DNA from: Nocardioides sp.
GTDB lineage: Bacteria > Actinomycetota > Actinomycetes > Propionibacteriales > Nocardioidaceae
Length of the DNA stretch: 51,486 bases
Reading direction: 5' to 3'
NCBI RefSeq assembly: GCF_025964975.1
Contig: NZ_JAOPXV010000180.1
Location: forward strand, 1-51,486
Shown: one piece after another, positions 26,292 through 34,445 of the stretch
Layout of the letters: every line of letters begins with the position of its first letter
Numbering within the stretch: the first letter of the stretch is position 1
Notes under the pieces: generated by a model
Told to the model about the DNA's origin: nothing
Database searches by the model: none
The model's input: the letters and a program-made list of their open reading frames with translations, nothing else
Made by a program: the position numbers and the translations under genes

Positions 26292-26758
26292 AGGTGACCG
26301 CGAAGGTCCAGCGCTCAGGCGACTGGTGGGCGATCGAGGTCCCCGAGATCGAAGGCGTCTTCACCCAGGCGAAGCGGCTGGACCAGGTCGCGGACACGGT
26401 GACCGACGCCGTCCGCACGATCCTCGACCTTGACGGATCGGCGGCCATCGAGGTCGAGGTGCTGCCAGAGATCGACGACGCCCTGAAGCGCATGGTTGAC
26501 CAAGCCGTACTGGCGAGCGCTCAGGCATCTGCGGCTCAGGACGAGGCCTCGAAAGCGACGCGCCATGCGGTGGCTGTGCTGCGCGACCAGGGTCTGCCTG
26601 TGCGTGACGTGGCCGAGCTGCTGCACGTGTCGCACCAGCGGGTGTCCCAGTTGAGCAAGCCGGCGCCGAGCGGCAACTACCGCGCGTCGGTCACCTACAC
26701 GCGAGCCGATGTCGGAAAAACTAGCCGTGCCGGGAAGCCGGAGTCGAAGGACGCGTGA
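26288..26758 (+). CDS. hicB: HicB-family antitoxin with C-terminal helix-turn-helix
   Basis: The 156-residue protein begins with the HicB fold: VTAKVQRSGDWWAIEVPEIEG and FTQAKRLDQVADTVTDAVRTIL (quoted in parts), over about 60 residues. A helix-turn-helix near residues 104-122 (VRDVAELLHVSHQRVSQLSK) replaces the ribbon-helix-helix used by many HicB proteins. A charged tail follows. It neutralises HicA and probably represses its own promoter. It overlaps the hicA remnant by four bases and is itself intact. Confidence 0.88.
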   Translation: MKVTAKVQRSGDWWAIEVPEIEGVFTQAKRLDQVADTVTDAVRTILDLDGSAAIEVEVLPEIDDALKRMVDQAVLASAQASAAQDEASKATRHAVAVLRDQGLPVRDVAELLHVSHQRVSQLSKPAPSGNYRASVTYTRADVGKTSRAGKPESKDA

Positions 26759-26803
26759 CGCCCGACGCGGAGGTGTCCACGCCGGCTTGAGCCGGTCGAC
26801 CAG

Positions 26804-27667
26804 TCAGCCGAAGCGCGCCGCGACGGCGGCGGCGCGGGCGCCGTACCCGCCACCGAACATGCACGCGTGGACCAGCAGCGGGAAGAGCTGGTGCAGGGGC
26901 AGGCGGTCCTCCCAGCCCTCGGCGAGCGGGTGGGCCTCGTCGTAGGCCTGCATCACCCGGGGCAGGTGGGGCAGGCCGAAGAGGTGCAGCATCGCCAGGT
27001 CGGCCTCGCGGTGCCCGCCGTGGGCGGCCGGGTCGATGACGTGGACGGCACCGTCGAGCCCCCACAGGCAGTTGCCGTTCCACAGGTCGCCGTGCAGACG
27101 CGCGGGCGGCTCGTCCGGGATCAGCTCGGCGAGCCTGCCGATGACCGACTCGACGGTCGTGGCCTCGTCCTCGGTGACGGCGCCCCGGTCGCGCGCGAGC
27201 TTGAGGTAGGGCAGCACGCGGCGTACGGCGTAGAACTCCGGCCACGTGGCGCACGCCGTGTTGGGCATGGGCAGCCGGCCGATGAAGCCGTCGTGCTCGA
27301 AGCCGAACGACGCGGCGCCGGCCCGGTGCGTGGCCGCCAGCGCCTGGCCGAAACCGCTCGCCGCCTCGGCATGGTGCTTCGGGGTGGGCTCGACCCAGGC
27401 GAGGATCACGCAGTCGGCGCTGGCTGCCAGCACGTCGGGGACGCGGACGCCCTCGGGGACCTCCGCCAACCAGCGCAGTCCCGCCGCCTCGGCCTCGAAG
27501 AAGCCCTCCGGCGCGTGCGCGACCGTCTTCATCAACGCCGTCTGTCCGCTCGAGAGACGCAGCCGCGTGGCCGTGGCGATGTCGCCCCCGGCAACCGGCG
27601 CGGTGGACACGACGGCAGACCCGAGGAGCTCCTCGGCGCGTCTGGCGACCAGCGGCTGGCGGGTCAT
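26804..27667 (-). CDS. Fructosamine kinase (FN3K) family protein
   Basis: The 287-residue protein belongs to the FN3K/aminoglycoside-phosphotransferase fold: ALMKTVAHAPEGFFEAEAAGL near residues 45-65, the catalytic LHGDLWNGNCLW with Asp and Asn, and VIDPAAHGGHREADLAMLHLFG for metal binding. These kinases phosphorylate sugars attached to protein amino groups, which starts deglycation. The start ATG at 27667 overlaps the phosphatase stop (ATGA). Pairing with a low-molecular-weight phosphatase fits the known association of bacterial FN3K with LMW-PTP-type ketosamine-phosphate phosphatases. Confidence 0.85.
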   Translation of the reverse strand: MTRQPLVARRAEELLGSAVVSTAPVAGGDIATATRLRLSSGQTALMKTVAHAPEGFFEAEAAGLRWLAEVPEGVRVPDVLAASADCVILAWVEPTPKHHAEAASGFGQALAATHRAGAASFGFEHDGFIGRLPMPNTACATWPEFYAVRRVLPYLKLARDRGAVTEDEATTVESVIGRLAELIPDEPPARLHGDLWNGNCLWGLDGAVHVIDPAAHGGHREADLAMLHLFGLPHLPRVMQAYDEAHPLAEGWEDRLPLHQLFPLLVHACMFGGGYGARAAAVAARFG

Positions 27668-28167
27668 GAGGGCGAGAGGACTCGCTCGATCCGGGGGACC
27701 AGGGCGCGGCACGTGCGCTCGATCATGTCCAGCACCTCCTCGAAGCCGTCGGTGCCACCGTAGTAGGGATCTGGTACTTCCACCCCCGGAGTCTCCGGAT
27801 CGAAGTCCCCGAAGAGCCGGACCCGGTCACCGCCACCCAGCCGCAGGAGGTCACCGCGGTGGCTCTGGTCCATCGCGAACAGCACGTCGTCGCGCTCGAA
27901 CCACCCGACCTGCACCTGTTGCGCGCGGTGCCGGGAGGAGTCATAGCCACGCCTGCTGAGGGCGCTCGCCGAACGCTCGTCCATCGGGTTGCCGACGTGC
28001 CAGTCGCCCATTCCACCCGAGGCCACCTCGACCCGGCCTGCCAGGCCTGCCTCCGCCAGCTGGTGGGCCAGCACGACGTCGGCGCTCGGGGACCGACAGA
28101 TGTTGCCCGCGCAGATGAAGGAGACGCGATAGCGCCCAGCCACCTGCGGCGGGGGAAGCACGCTCAA
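27664..28167 (-). CDS. Low-molecular-weight protein tyrosine phosphatase family
   Basis: The 167-residue protein has the P-loop CAGNICRSPSA near the N-terminus with catalytic Cys19 and Arg25, and the DPYYGG motif carrying the general-acid Asp. In this family some bacterial members remove phosphate from protein-bound ribulosamine-5-phosphate rather than phosphotyrosine. The adjacent FN3K-like kinase, coupled by ATGA, makes a deglycation role attractive, but phosphotyrosine activity cannot be excluded. The start is a TTG at 28167 overlapping the upstream stop (TTGA); an in-frame GTG at 28161 is an alternative. Confidence 0.88.
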   Translation of the reverse strand: MSVLPPPQVAGRYRVSFICAGNICRSPSADVVLAHQLAEAGLAGRVEVASGGMGDWHVGNPMDERSASALSRRGYDSSRHRAQQVQVGWFERDDVLFAMDQSHRGDLLRLGGGDRVRLFGDFDPETPGVEVPDPYYGGTDGFEEVLDMIERTCRALVPRIERVLSPS

Positions 28168-28550
28168 TCGTCGCCCAGCGCGAGGTCCGCGATCCAGCCC
28201 ACGATCGTGACGATCACGGCACCGATCCCGGCGGAGTAGTAGTTCTCGACCTGGAAACCGAGCCCGACCTCCTCGGCGACCGCTGCGGTGAGCAGCAGCA
28301 TCAACCCGTTGATGACCAGCATGAACAAGCCCAGCGTCACCACGAGCAGCGGGAACGAGAGCGCCTTGATCACCGGCCGGACGACGCTGTTGACCACGGT
28401 CAGGATCAGTGCGACGCCCAGCAGCGGGAGCAGCTTCCCCTCGAGCTCGCTGTTCTGATCCAGGGGACCGATGAAGTAGATGCCGGTGAGCAGCCAGGCG
28501 GCGATGGCCAGACCTGCGGCGTGCGCAAGCAGCTTGAGCAGGAATCCCAT
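28164..28550 (-). CDS. Phage-holin family / YvlD-like membrane protein
   Basis: The 128-residue protein has four hydrophobic spans at about residues 8-28, 40-60, 65-90 and 105-122, with VVNSVVRPVIKALSFPLLVV, the signature of the YvlD/phage holin superfamily IV. In bacteria these are chromosomal genes, not prophage, and are linked to envelope stress; the molecular role is unknown. It is the first gene of a three-gene operon whose stop overlaps the phosphatase start. The 97 bases before its start hold no recognisable gene. Confidence 0.82.
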   Translation of the reverse strand: MGFLLKLLAHAAGLAIAAWLLTGIYFIGPLDQNSELEGKLLPLLGVALILTVVNSVVRPVIKALSFPLLVVTLGLFMLVINGLMLLLTAAVAEEVGLGFQVENYYSAGIGAVIVTIVGWIADLALGDD

Positions 28551-28647
28551 GGGCTCAGAGTAGGGGTCGGTGGCGGCAAACGCGGGACGGTCTCTCCCAG
28601 CCGGTGGCGGGGCCCACGGCCGGTCGGGTCTGCGGCGCGATCGGGCG

Positions 28648-29001
28648 TCAGCGTCCGTGGAGGAAGCCGATCACCATGGCGCCCCACCAGCCCAGCTGCG
28701 ACACCGATGCGGTGGCGGCGCAGATACACCGGAGGCGTAGCCGGCCGGGGTCCCGGCTGAGCCGAGCGTGTAGCCAGGTCGCGAGCAGGCCGTTCCAGCC
28801 GATCAGCAGGACCAGGCCAAGCTTCGCCTGGGTGAGGGGACTGGTGATGTCAGGCTCCAGCAGGGGGGCGAGCGCTGCGGCAACGGGCGTGGTGGCGAGG
28901 GCGACGCGGTGCAGGAAAAGCGTCCTTCGATAGGGGTTAGTCAGGTACCCCTGACCTACTTTCCAGCGATGCGCAACAGGGCTCCCCGGGCCCTGAGACA
29001 A
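28648..29001 (-). CDS. Possible small membrane protein (start uncertain)
   Basis: A frame ending at 28648 encodes YRRTLFLHRVALATTPVAA, then about three hydrophobic spans and ends GWWGAMVIGFLHGR. Composition and span pattern look like a genuine small membrane protein. No ATG or GTG precedes the first span; a TTG at 29001 would give 117 residues but lacks a ribosome binding site. An inverted repeat GTCAGG/CCTGAC lies at the expected start region. It follows udgX on the same strand. It may be missing its true start through a sequence error; confidence is low. Confidence 0.4.
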   Translation of the reverse strand: MSQGPGSPVAHRWKVGQGYLTNPYRRTLFLHRVALATTPVAAALAPLLEPDITSPLTQAKLGLVLLIGWNGLLATWLHARLSRDPGRLRLRCICAATASVSQLGWWGAMVIGFLHGR

Positions 29002-29036
29002 GCGCTGTGGCTCGCTCGGCGGGTGCCGGACCGGGC

Positions 29037-29660
29037 TCAGGCGTACGGCGCCGCGAGCCGCAGGTCGTTGACGAGCTCGCCGAAGGCCTCGTCGTACCCG
29101 CCCCTGCCGCGCAACCGCAGCACTGCCGACGGGTGGGAGGTGATGATCGCCGACCGCTCCTGCGTCAGGTCCAGGAGCCGACCGCGGGATTCGCCGATCT
29201 TCATCGTCCGGCCGAAGACCGCGCGCGCAGCGGTCGCACCGAGGGCGACCACGACGCGGGGCTGCACCGCCTCGAGCTCGGCGTCGAACCACGGGTGGCA
29301 GGCGTTGACGTGCCGGAGCTCCGGCTTCTGGTGGATCCGTCGCTTGCCGCGCTGCTCGAAGCGGAAGTGCTTGACGGCGTTGGTGAGGTAGACCGCCCCC
29401 CGGTCGATCGCCGCAGCCGAGAGCGCGTCGTCGAGGACCCGTCCCGCAGGACCGATGAACGGCTCGCCCTGCCGGTCCTCCTGGTCGCCGGGCTGCTCGC
29501 CGACGAGCATCACGCTCGCGGAGCGAGCCCCGGAGGAGAAGACGACCTGCGTCGCCGGCTCCCACAGCTCGCAACCGCGGCACTCGTGGGCCGCGGTCTC
29601 CAGGTCCGCAAGGTCGCGCGAGGGAGGGACCCACGGGCTGGCGTCCTGGTGTCCGGCCAT
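29037..29660 (-). CDS. udgX: UdgX-family uracil-DNA binding protein / glycosylase
   Basis: The 207-residue protein has motif A GEQPGDQED at 54-62, the R-loop KRRIHQ with His110, and the C-terminal SHPSAVLR. The KRRIH insertion is the mark of UdgX, which excises uracil and becomes covalently linked to the abasic site through this histidine. Cys27, Cys30 and Cys121 are likely ligands of the 4Fe-4S cluster. All the expected catalytic elements are present. It starts at ATG 29660, 63 bases from the divergent VanZ-like gene. Confidence 0.9.
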   Translation of the reverse strand: MAGHQDASPWVPPSRDLADLETAAHECRGCELWEPATQVVFSSGARSASVMLVGEQPGDQEDRQGEPFIGPAGRVLDDALSAAAIDRGAVYLTNAVKHFRFEQRGKRRIHQKPELRHVNACHPWFDAELEAVQPRVVVALGATAARAVFGRTMKIGESRGRLLDLTQERSAIITSHPSAVLRLRGRGGYDEAFGELVNDLRLAAPYA

Positions 29661-29711
29661 GCGTCAAACCTGCCAGCCCGGGCGGTCTGGGTCACCACCC
29701 ATCGGGGTCGC

Positions 29712-29717
29712 TACCCT
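29712..29717 (+). promoter_or_regulatory. Leaderless-type -10 box of the VanZ-like gene
   Basis: TACCCT is followed by 6 bases and GTG 29724; no Shine-Dalgarno sequence is present at that GTG. Confidence 0.45.
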
Positions 29718-29723
29718 CGCCGG

Positions 29724-30269
29724 GTGACGATCGGCGGGACGGGCGTGATGCTCGTGGGTTCGCTGGCCACCCTCGCCGCCTTCGCGCTCATCGCCCAGGC
29801 CCTGGCGCCCAGGCTCGGCGGCGTCACGGCCATCGCGCTGTCGGGCTGCGCGTGGACGGTCGTCGCGATCGGCATCCTCACGCTGCTGCCGGCGCAGTGG
29901 GACACCGGCATCGTGCCTGCGGATGCGCGCCCGGACACGTGCTCCATGGACTACGGCGGCCCGGCGCCCGACGGGTTCTGGATCTTGTCCGGTAGCCAGC
30001 GGATGCTCAACGTCGCTGTCTTCGTGCCGGCTGGCGCGCTCTGGGTGCTCGGCGTCGCGCGGTGGCGGCGAGCCTGGGTCCTGGCTCCACTGGGCCTGGC
30101 CGCGCTCGCCCTCTACAGCTTCGGCATCGAGGTGCTCCAGTTCGAGCTGGCCCGCATCGACCGGTCGTGCGACGTCACCGACGTGGTCGACAACATCACC
30201 GGCGCGCTTGTGGGCGGCGTGATCGGCCTCGTCCTTGCCCTGCTGCTGCGCCCGTGGGGGCAGCGCTAG
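29724..30269 (+). CDS. VanZ-like membrane protein
   Basis: The 181-residue protein has four predicted spans (about residues 8-30, 36-54, 93-110 and 115-135) plus a final one, with the LNVAVFVPAGALW segment and DVTDVVDNITGALVGGVIG typical of VanZ-like proteins. VanZ raises teicoplanin tolerance in enterococci, but homologues are widespread and not linked to resistance here. GTG 29724 is chosen because of the TACCCT box; ATG 29748 is an alternative start. It is followed 10 bases later by the aminotransferase gene. Confidence 0.78.
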   Translation: MTIGGTGVMLVGSLATLAAFALIAQALAPRLGGVTAIALSGCAWTVVAIGILTLLPAQWDTGIVPADARPDTCSMDYGGPAPDGFWILSGSQRMLNVAVFVPAGALWVLGVARWRRAWVLAPLGLAALALYSFGIEVLQFELARIDRSCDVTDVVDNITGALVGGVIGLVLALLLRPWGQR

Positions 30270-30272
30270 CCT
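30267..30272 (+). promoter_or_regulatory. Leaderless-type -10 box of the aminotransferase gene
   Basis: TAGCCT overlaps the VanZ-like stop codon and sits 7 bases before ATG 30280. Confidence 0.5.
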
Positions 30273-30279
30273 GCTCGAC

Positions 30280-31353
30280 ATGGCCCAGACTCCCCAGCCC
30301 CGCAGCAACGTCGCGCAGATCCCGACGTACGTGCCGGGCAAGCCGCCGACGCCGCGCCCCGGCCTCACGACGTACAAGCTCTCCTCCAACGAGAACCCCT
30401 ACCCGCCGCTCCCCGGGGTCGTGGAGGCAGCCACCCGCGCCGCCGAGGCGATGAACCGCTATCCCGACATGGGCAACACCGCGTTGTACGACGCACTGTC
30501 GGCCAATCTCGGGGTGCCGGTCGAGGACATCGCAGCTGCCACCGGCTCGGTCGCGCTGATCTACCAGCTCTTCAACGCCTTCTGCGACCCCGGCGACGAG
30601 GTCGTCTACGCGTGGCGTTCCTTCGAGGCCTACCCGATCGCGGCGACCGCGGCCGCGGCGACCTCGGTGCAGGTGCCGGTGCTCGAGGACGGTCGCCACG
30701 ACCTGGACTCGATGGCAGCGGCGGTGACCGACCGCACCAAGGTCGTCATCGTCTGCACCCCCAACAATCCGACCGGCCCGGCCGTCACCCAGTCCGAGCT
30801 CGACGCCTTCCTGGCCAAGGTGCCGCCGCACGTGCTGGTCGTCGTCGACGAGGCCTACCTCGAATTCGTCCGGATGGACGACCCCATCGACGGGATCGCG
30901 ACCTACCGCACCCACTCCAACGTGGTGCTGACCCGCACCTTCTCCAAGGCCTACGGCCTCGCGGGCTTCCGGGTCGGCTACGCGGTCGGACCGGCCGAGC
31001 TGGCGGGGGCCCTGCGCGCGGTCTCGCTGCCCTTCGGTGTCTCGTCCGTCGCCCAGGCCGCGGCGATCGCGTCGCTGTCCGCCACCGATGCCCTCTTCGA
31101 GCGGGTCGACGCCCTCGTCGCCGAGCGCGCGCGTGTCCTCAGCGCCGTCCGGGACGCCGGCTGGGAGCTCCCCGACGCGCAGGGCAACTTCATCTGGTTC
31201 CCGCTGGGCGAGCGGACGATGGAGTTCGCCGCTGCCGCCGACGAGCTCGGCATCGTCGTCCGGCCCTTCGCGGGCGTCGGCGCCCGGGTCTCCATCGGGG
31301 AGGACGAGGGCAACGACCGGCTGATCCAGCTGGCGCAGACCTTCCCGCGCTGA
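30280..31353 (+). CDS. hisC: Histidinol-phosphate / aromatic amino acid aminotransferase (HisC2/Pat-like)
   Basis: The 357-residue protein is a class I/II PLP aminotransferase: YKLSSNENPYPPLPG near residue 32, CTPNNPTGPAV, DEAYLEF, and SKAYGLAGFRVGY with PLP-lysine Lys223. These place it with HisC and the actinobacterial Pat, which transaminates phenylalanine and other aromatic amino acids. No his genes surround it, which favours the Pat-type role over histidine synthesis, but the sequence alone does not decide. It has its own leaderless promoter. A short GGACC/GGTCC hairpin at 31371-31382 separates it from the convergent MFS gene. Confidence 0.82.
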   Translation: MAQTPQPRSNVAQIPTYVPGKPPTPRPGLTTYKLSSNENPYPPLPGVVEAATRAAEAMNRYPDMGNTALYDALSANLGVPVEDIAAATGSVALIYQLFNAFCDPGDEVVYAWRSFEAYPIAATAAAATSVQVPVLEDGRHDLDSMAAAVTDRTKVVIVCTPNNPTGPAVTQSELDAFLAKVPPHVLVVVDEAYLEFVRMDDPIDGIATYRTHSNVVLTRTFSKAYGLAGFRVGYAVGPAELAGALRAVSLPFGVSSVAQAAAIASLSATDALFERVDALVAERARVLSAVRDAGWELPDAQGNFIWFPLGERTMEFAAAADELGIVVRPFAGVGARVSIGEDEGNDRLIQLAQTFPR

Positions 31354-31396
31354 AGCCACGTGGACACGCGGACCTGGGTCCCTGGTCAGGGCGGCC

Positions 31397-32675
31397 CTAT
31401 GCGGGGCCGACCGGGTCGGTGGCGACCAAGGTCCGCGTGTCCACGACGTCGGCCCGGTCCATGACCCGGAAGCTCGGCACGCGGGTGGGCGCCATCGTGG
31501 TGATCGCGTAGGCGATGCCGGCGACGAGGAGGGCGGGGGACAGGCCGAGCGCCGTCACGGCGAGCACGCCGAGCACACCGCCGAGCGGCATCAGGGACCA
31601 GCACAGGGCAGTGTTGAACGAGGAGACCCGTCCGAGGAGCGGAGCCGGGATCCGCTCGAGGATGACCGCCCCGAGGATCGGGTTTGAGGAAGCCCGCCGC
31701 GACGCCGGCGACCGCGGTCACCACGAAGACGGCCCACACCGGCGACTCCGAGGCCATCACCACGAACCGCGGTGCGCCTGCGACCAGGAACGCGATGACG
31801 TAGGTCCGGTAGCGCGGCAGCGTCTCGCCCCACTTCGCCGCCGCGAGCGCCCCCAGCACCGACGCACCGCTCATCACCGCGAAGAGCGCACCCAGCACGG
31901 CCACTCCCGCCCCCGACTCCTTGGCCCACACGGGCGCGAGCACCGCGGCGTATGCCTGGTCGATCAGGTTGGTCGTCGCCACCATCGCGCACACCGCCAC
32001 GAGGACGGGGTCGGTGCGCAGGAACCGCCAGCCTTCACGCAGTTCTTGGGTGTACGTCGACGAGTCGGCCGGCCCCGTCGGAGAAGCCGACGGGACGGGT
32101 CGGCCCAGCGCGGTCGTGGCCAGCGCGAAGACGACGAACGAGACGAGGAAGGACAGCGCGTCGGCGTACAACGCGTTGGCCGCACCGACCCCCGCGACGA
32201 GCAGCCCGGCGAGCGCAGCCCCGGCCATGGTCGACGTCCGCTCGACGGCGCTGGCGAGCCCACTGACGCGCTCGAAGGAGATGCCGGCCACCCGGGCGAT
32301 CTCGGGAGTCATGGCGGCCTTGCCCGCGTCGCCCGGTCCCCGCAGAGCACCCGTGACCGCGACGAGGACGAGGAGCAGCGCGAAGCTGAGCAGGCCGAAG
32401 TGGTGCAGCAGCGGAATCGTCGCGACGGCGAATGCTGACGCCAGGTCGCAGGCGAGGGTCACCCGACGCGGGCCAACCCGGTCGAGGAGCGGTCCGCCGA
32501 GCGCCTTGAAGACGACCAGGGGCGTGATCTCGACGGCCGCGACCAGGCCCGTCTGGGTCGCCGAGCCCGTGGTCGACAGGACGAACCAGGGGATCGCGAT
32601 CATCGAGACCCGGGTCCCGACGAAGGAGATGCCCTCGGCGACCAGGCCGCCGACGAGCGGCCCCCGCCGGCTCAC
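31397..32675 (-). pseudogene. MFS transporter with a one-base frameshift near its C-terminal third
   Basis: From GTG 32675 the frame encodes an MFS exporter (GGLVAEGISFVGTRVSMIAIP, ten or so spans, ending near GVAAGFLKP). Around 31683-31685 the minus strand reads CTCAAACCCGATCCTC; removing one A gives FLNPILGAVILERIPAPLLG and joins the correct downstream frame, which continues MPLGGVLGVLAVTALGLSPA to the TGA at 31397. The span is one base over a multiple of three. Corrected, it is about 425 residues, normal for the family. The start overlaps the ArsR-type regulator stop (GTGA), so the pair is an operon. Either a real pseudogene or an error in a short A-run. Confidence 0.72.
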
Positions 32676-33232
32676 TCGCCCGTTCCGAGGGCCCCCGGCC
32701 GGGGGAAGGCGTTGAGCTTGACCGAGAACGGCGCGGCGCCCTCGTCCTCGCTGTCGGGGGTCTGCTCGATGATCGCGGTGAGCTTCTCGACCAGGGCCTC
32801 GGCATCGGCGGGGGTCAGGGAGCGTTCCCAGTCGCTGAGGGTGCCGACCGTGCGCCACTCGTCCGGCAGGAAGCGCATCTCCGCGGCCCCCGCGCGCAGC
32901 CGGTCGCCGTACACGAGGGCCACGGTGGAGAGGTAGGCCTCGACGTCCTCGTCGTCCTGCTGCTGCTCCTGGAAGTCGGCGCGCGTGCTGTCGTGGGTCG
33001 CGCGCCACCAGCGGTCGCGAGCGTTGCCCCGGTCGGTGTCCTCGGTGATGAAGCCGTGCTGGGCGAGCTGACACAGGTGGTAGGAGGTCGCACCGGTGTT
33101 GAGGTCGAGCCGTTGGGCGAGGGTCGTGGCGGTGGCCGCGCCCTCGGTGCGCAGGAGGCCCAGCATCCGCAGCCGGACGGGGTGGCTCAGGGCGCGGAGA
33201 CCAGCGATGTCGGGGGTGACGGAGGAGGGCAT
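32672..33232 (-). CDS. ArsR-type winged-helix regulator of the adjacent MFS exporter
   Basis: The 186-residue protein has a winged helix near residues 8-80: GLRALSHPVRLRMLGLLRTE, then ATTLAQRLDLNTGATSYHLCQLAQHGFI, the recognition helix region. No metal-binding cysteines of the classical ArsR type are seen; it matches the HTH_20-like group that usually represses a neighbouring MFS gene. I start it at ATG 33232; the open frame runs further upstream through the operator region without support. The downstream coupling to the MFS gene and the repeated boxes at 33256-33300 suggest autorepression. Confidence 0.85.
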   Translation of the reverse strand: MPSSVTPDIAGLRALSHPVRLRMLGLLRTEGAATATTLAQRLDLNTGATSYHLCQLAQHGFITEDTDRGNARDRWWRATHDSTRADFQEQQQDDEDVEAYLSTVALVYGDRLRAGAAEMRFLPDEWRTVGTLSDWERSLTPADAEALVEKLTAIIEQTPDSEDEGAAPFSVKLNAFPRPGALGTGE

Positions 33233-33255
33233 GAGGCCGACCCCAGACTGCAGAG

Positions 33256-33300
33256 AGTTATTTGCAAACAGTTCTTTGGCAAAGTGCTGAACTCTTTGCA
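33256..33300 (-). promoter_or_regulatory. Promoter/operator of the ArsR-MFS operon with three repeated boxes
   Basis: An AT-rich island holds three related boxes, read on the + strand as AGTTATTTGCA (33256-33266), AGTTCTTTGGCA (33270-33281) and AACTCTTTGCA (33290-33300). On the minus strand a -35 TTGCCA and a candidate -10 TAACTC overlap them. They are likely binding sites of the adjacent regulator. Confidence 0.55.
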
Positions 33301-33361
33301 CGTAGGAGGTGCGTTGCTGGGGCATCTCGATCGATGTGGTTGAAACCGGCATGATGGACCC

Positions 33362-34336
<975 letters not shown>

Positions 34337-34445
34337 CCGTCCAGGCAGGCGCCGGACACGCCGCCGAGCGGTGACACAGCCACATTCGGGCGACCCAGAA
34401 GGTGGCTCACGCACTGCTCTGGCATCGCGAGCAGGGCTTCCTCGA

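Noticed and set aside
28164-28550. Phage holin gene suggesting prophage remains
   Set aside because: The protein matches chromosomal YvlD-type membrane proteins and no other phage genes are nearby.
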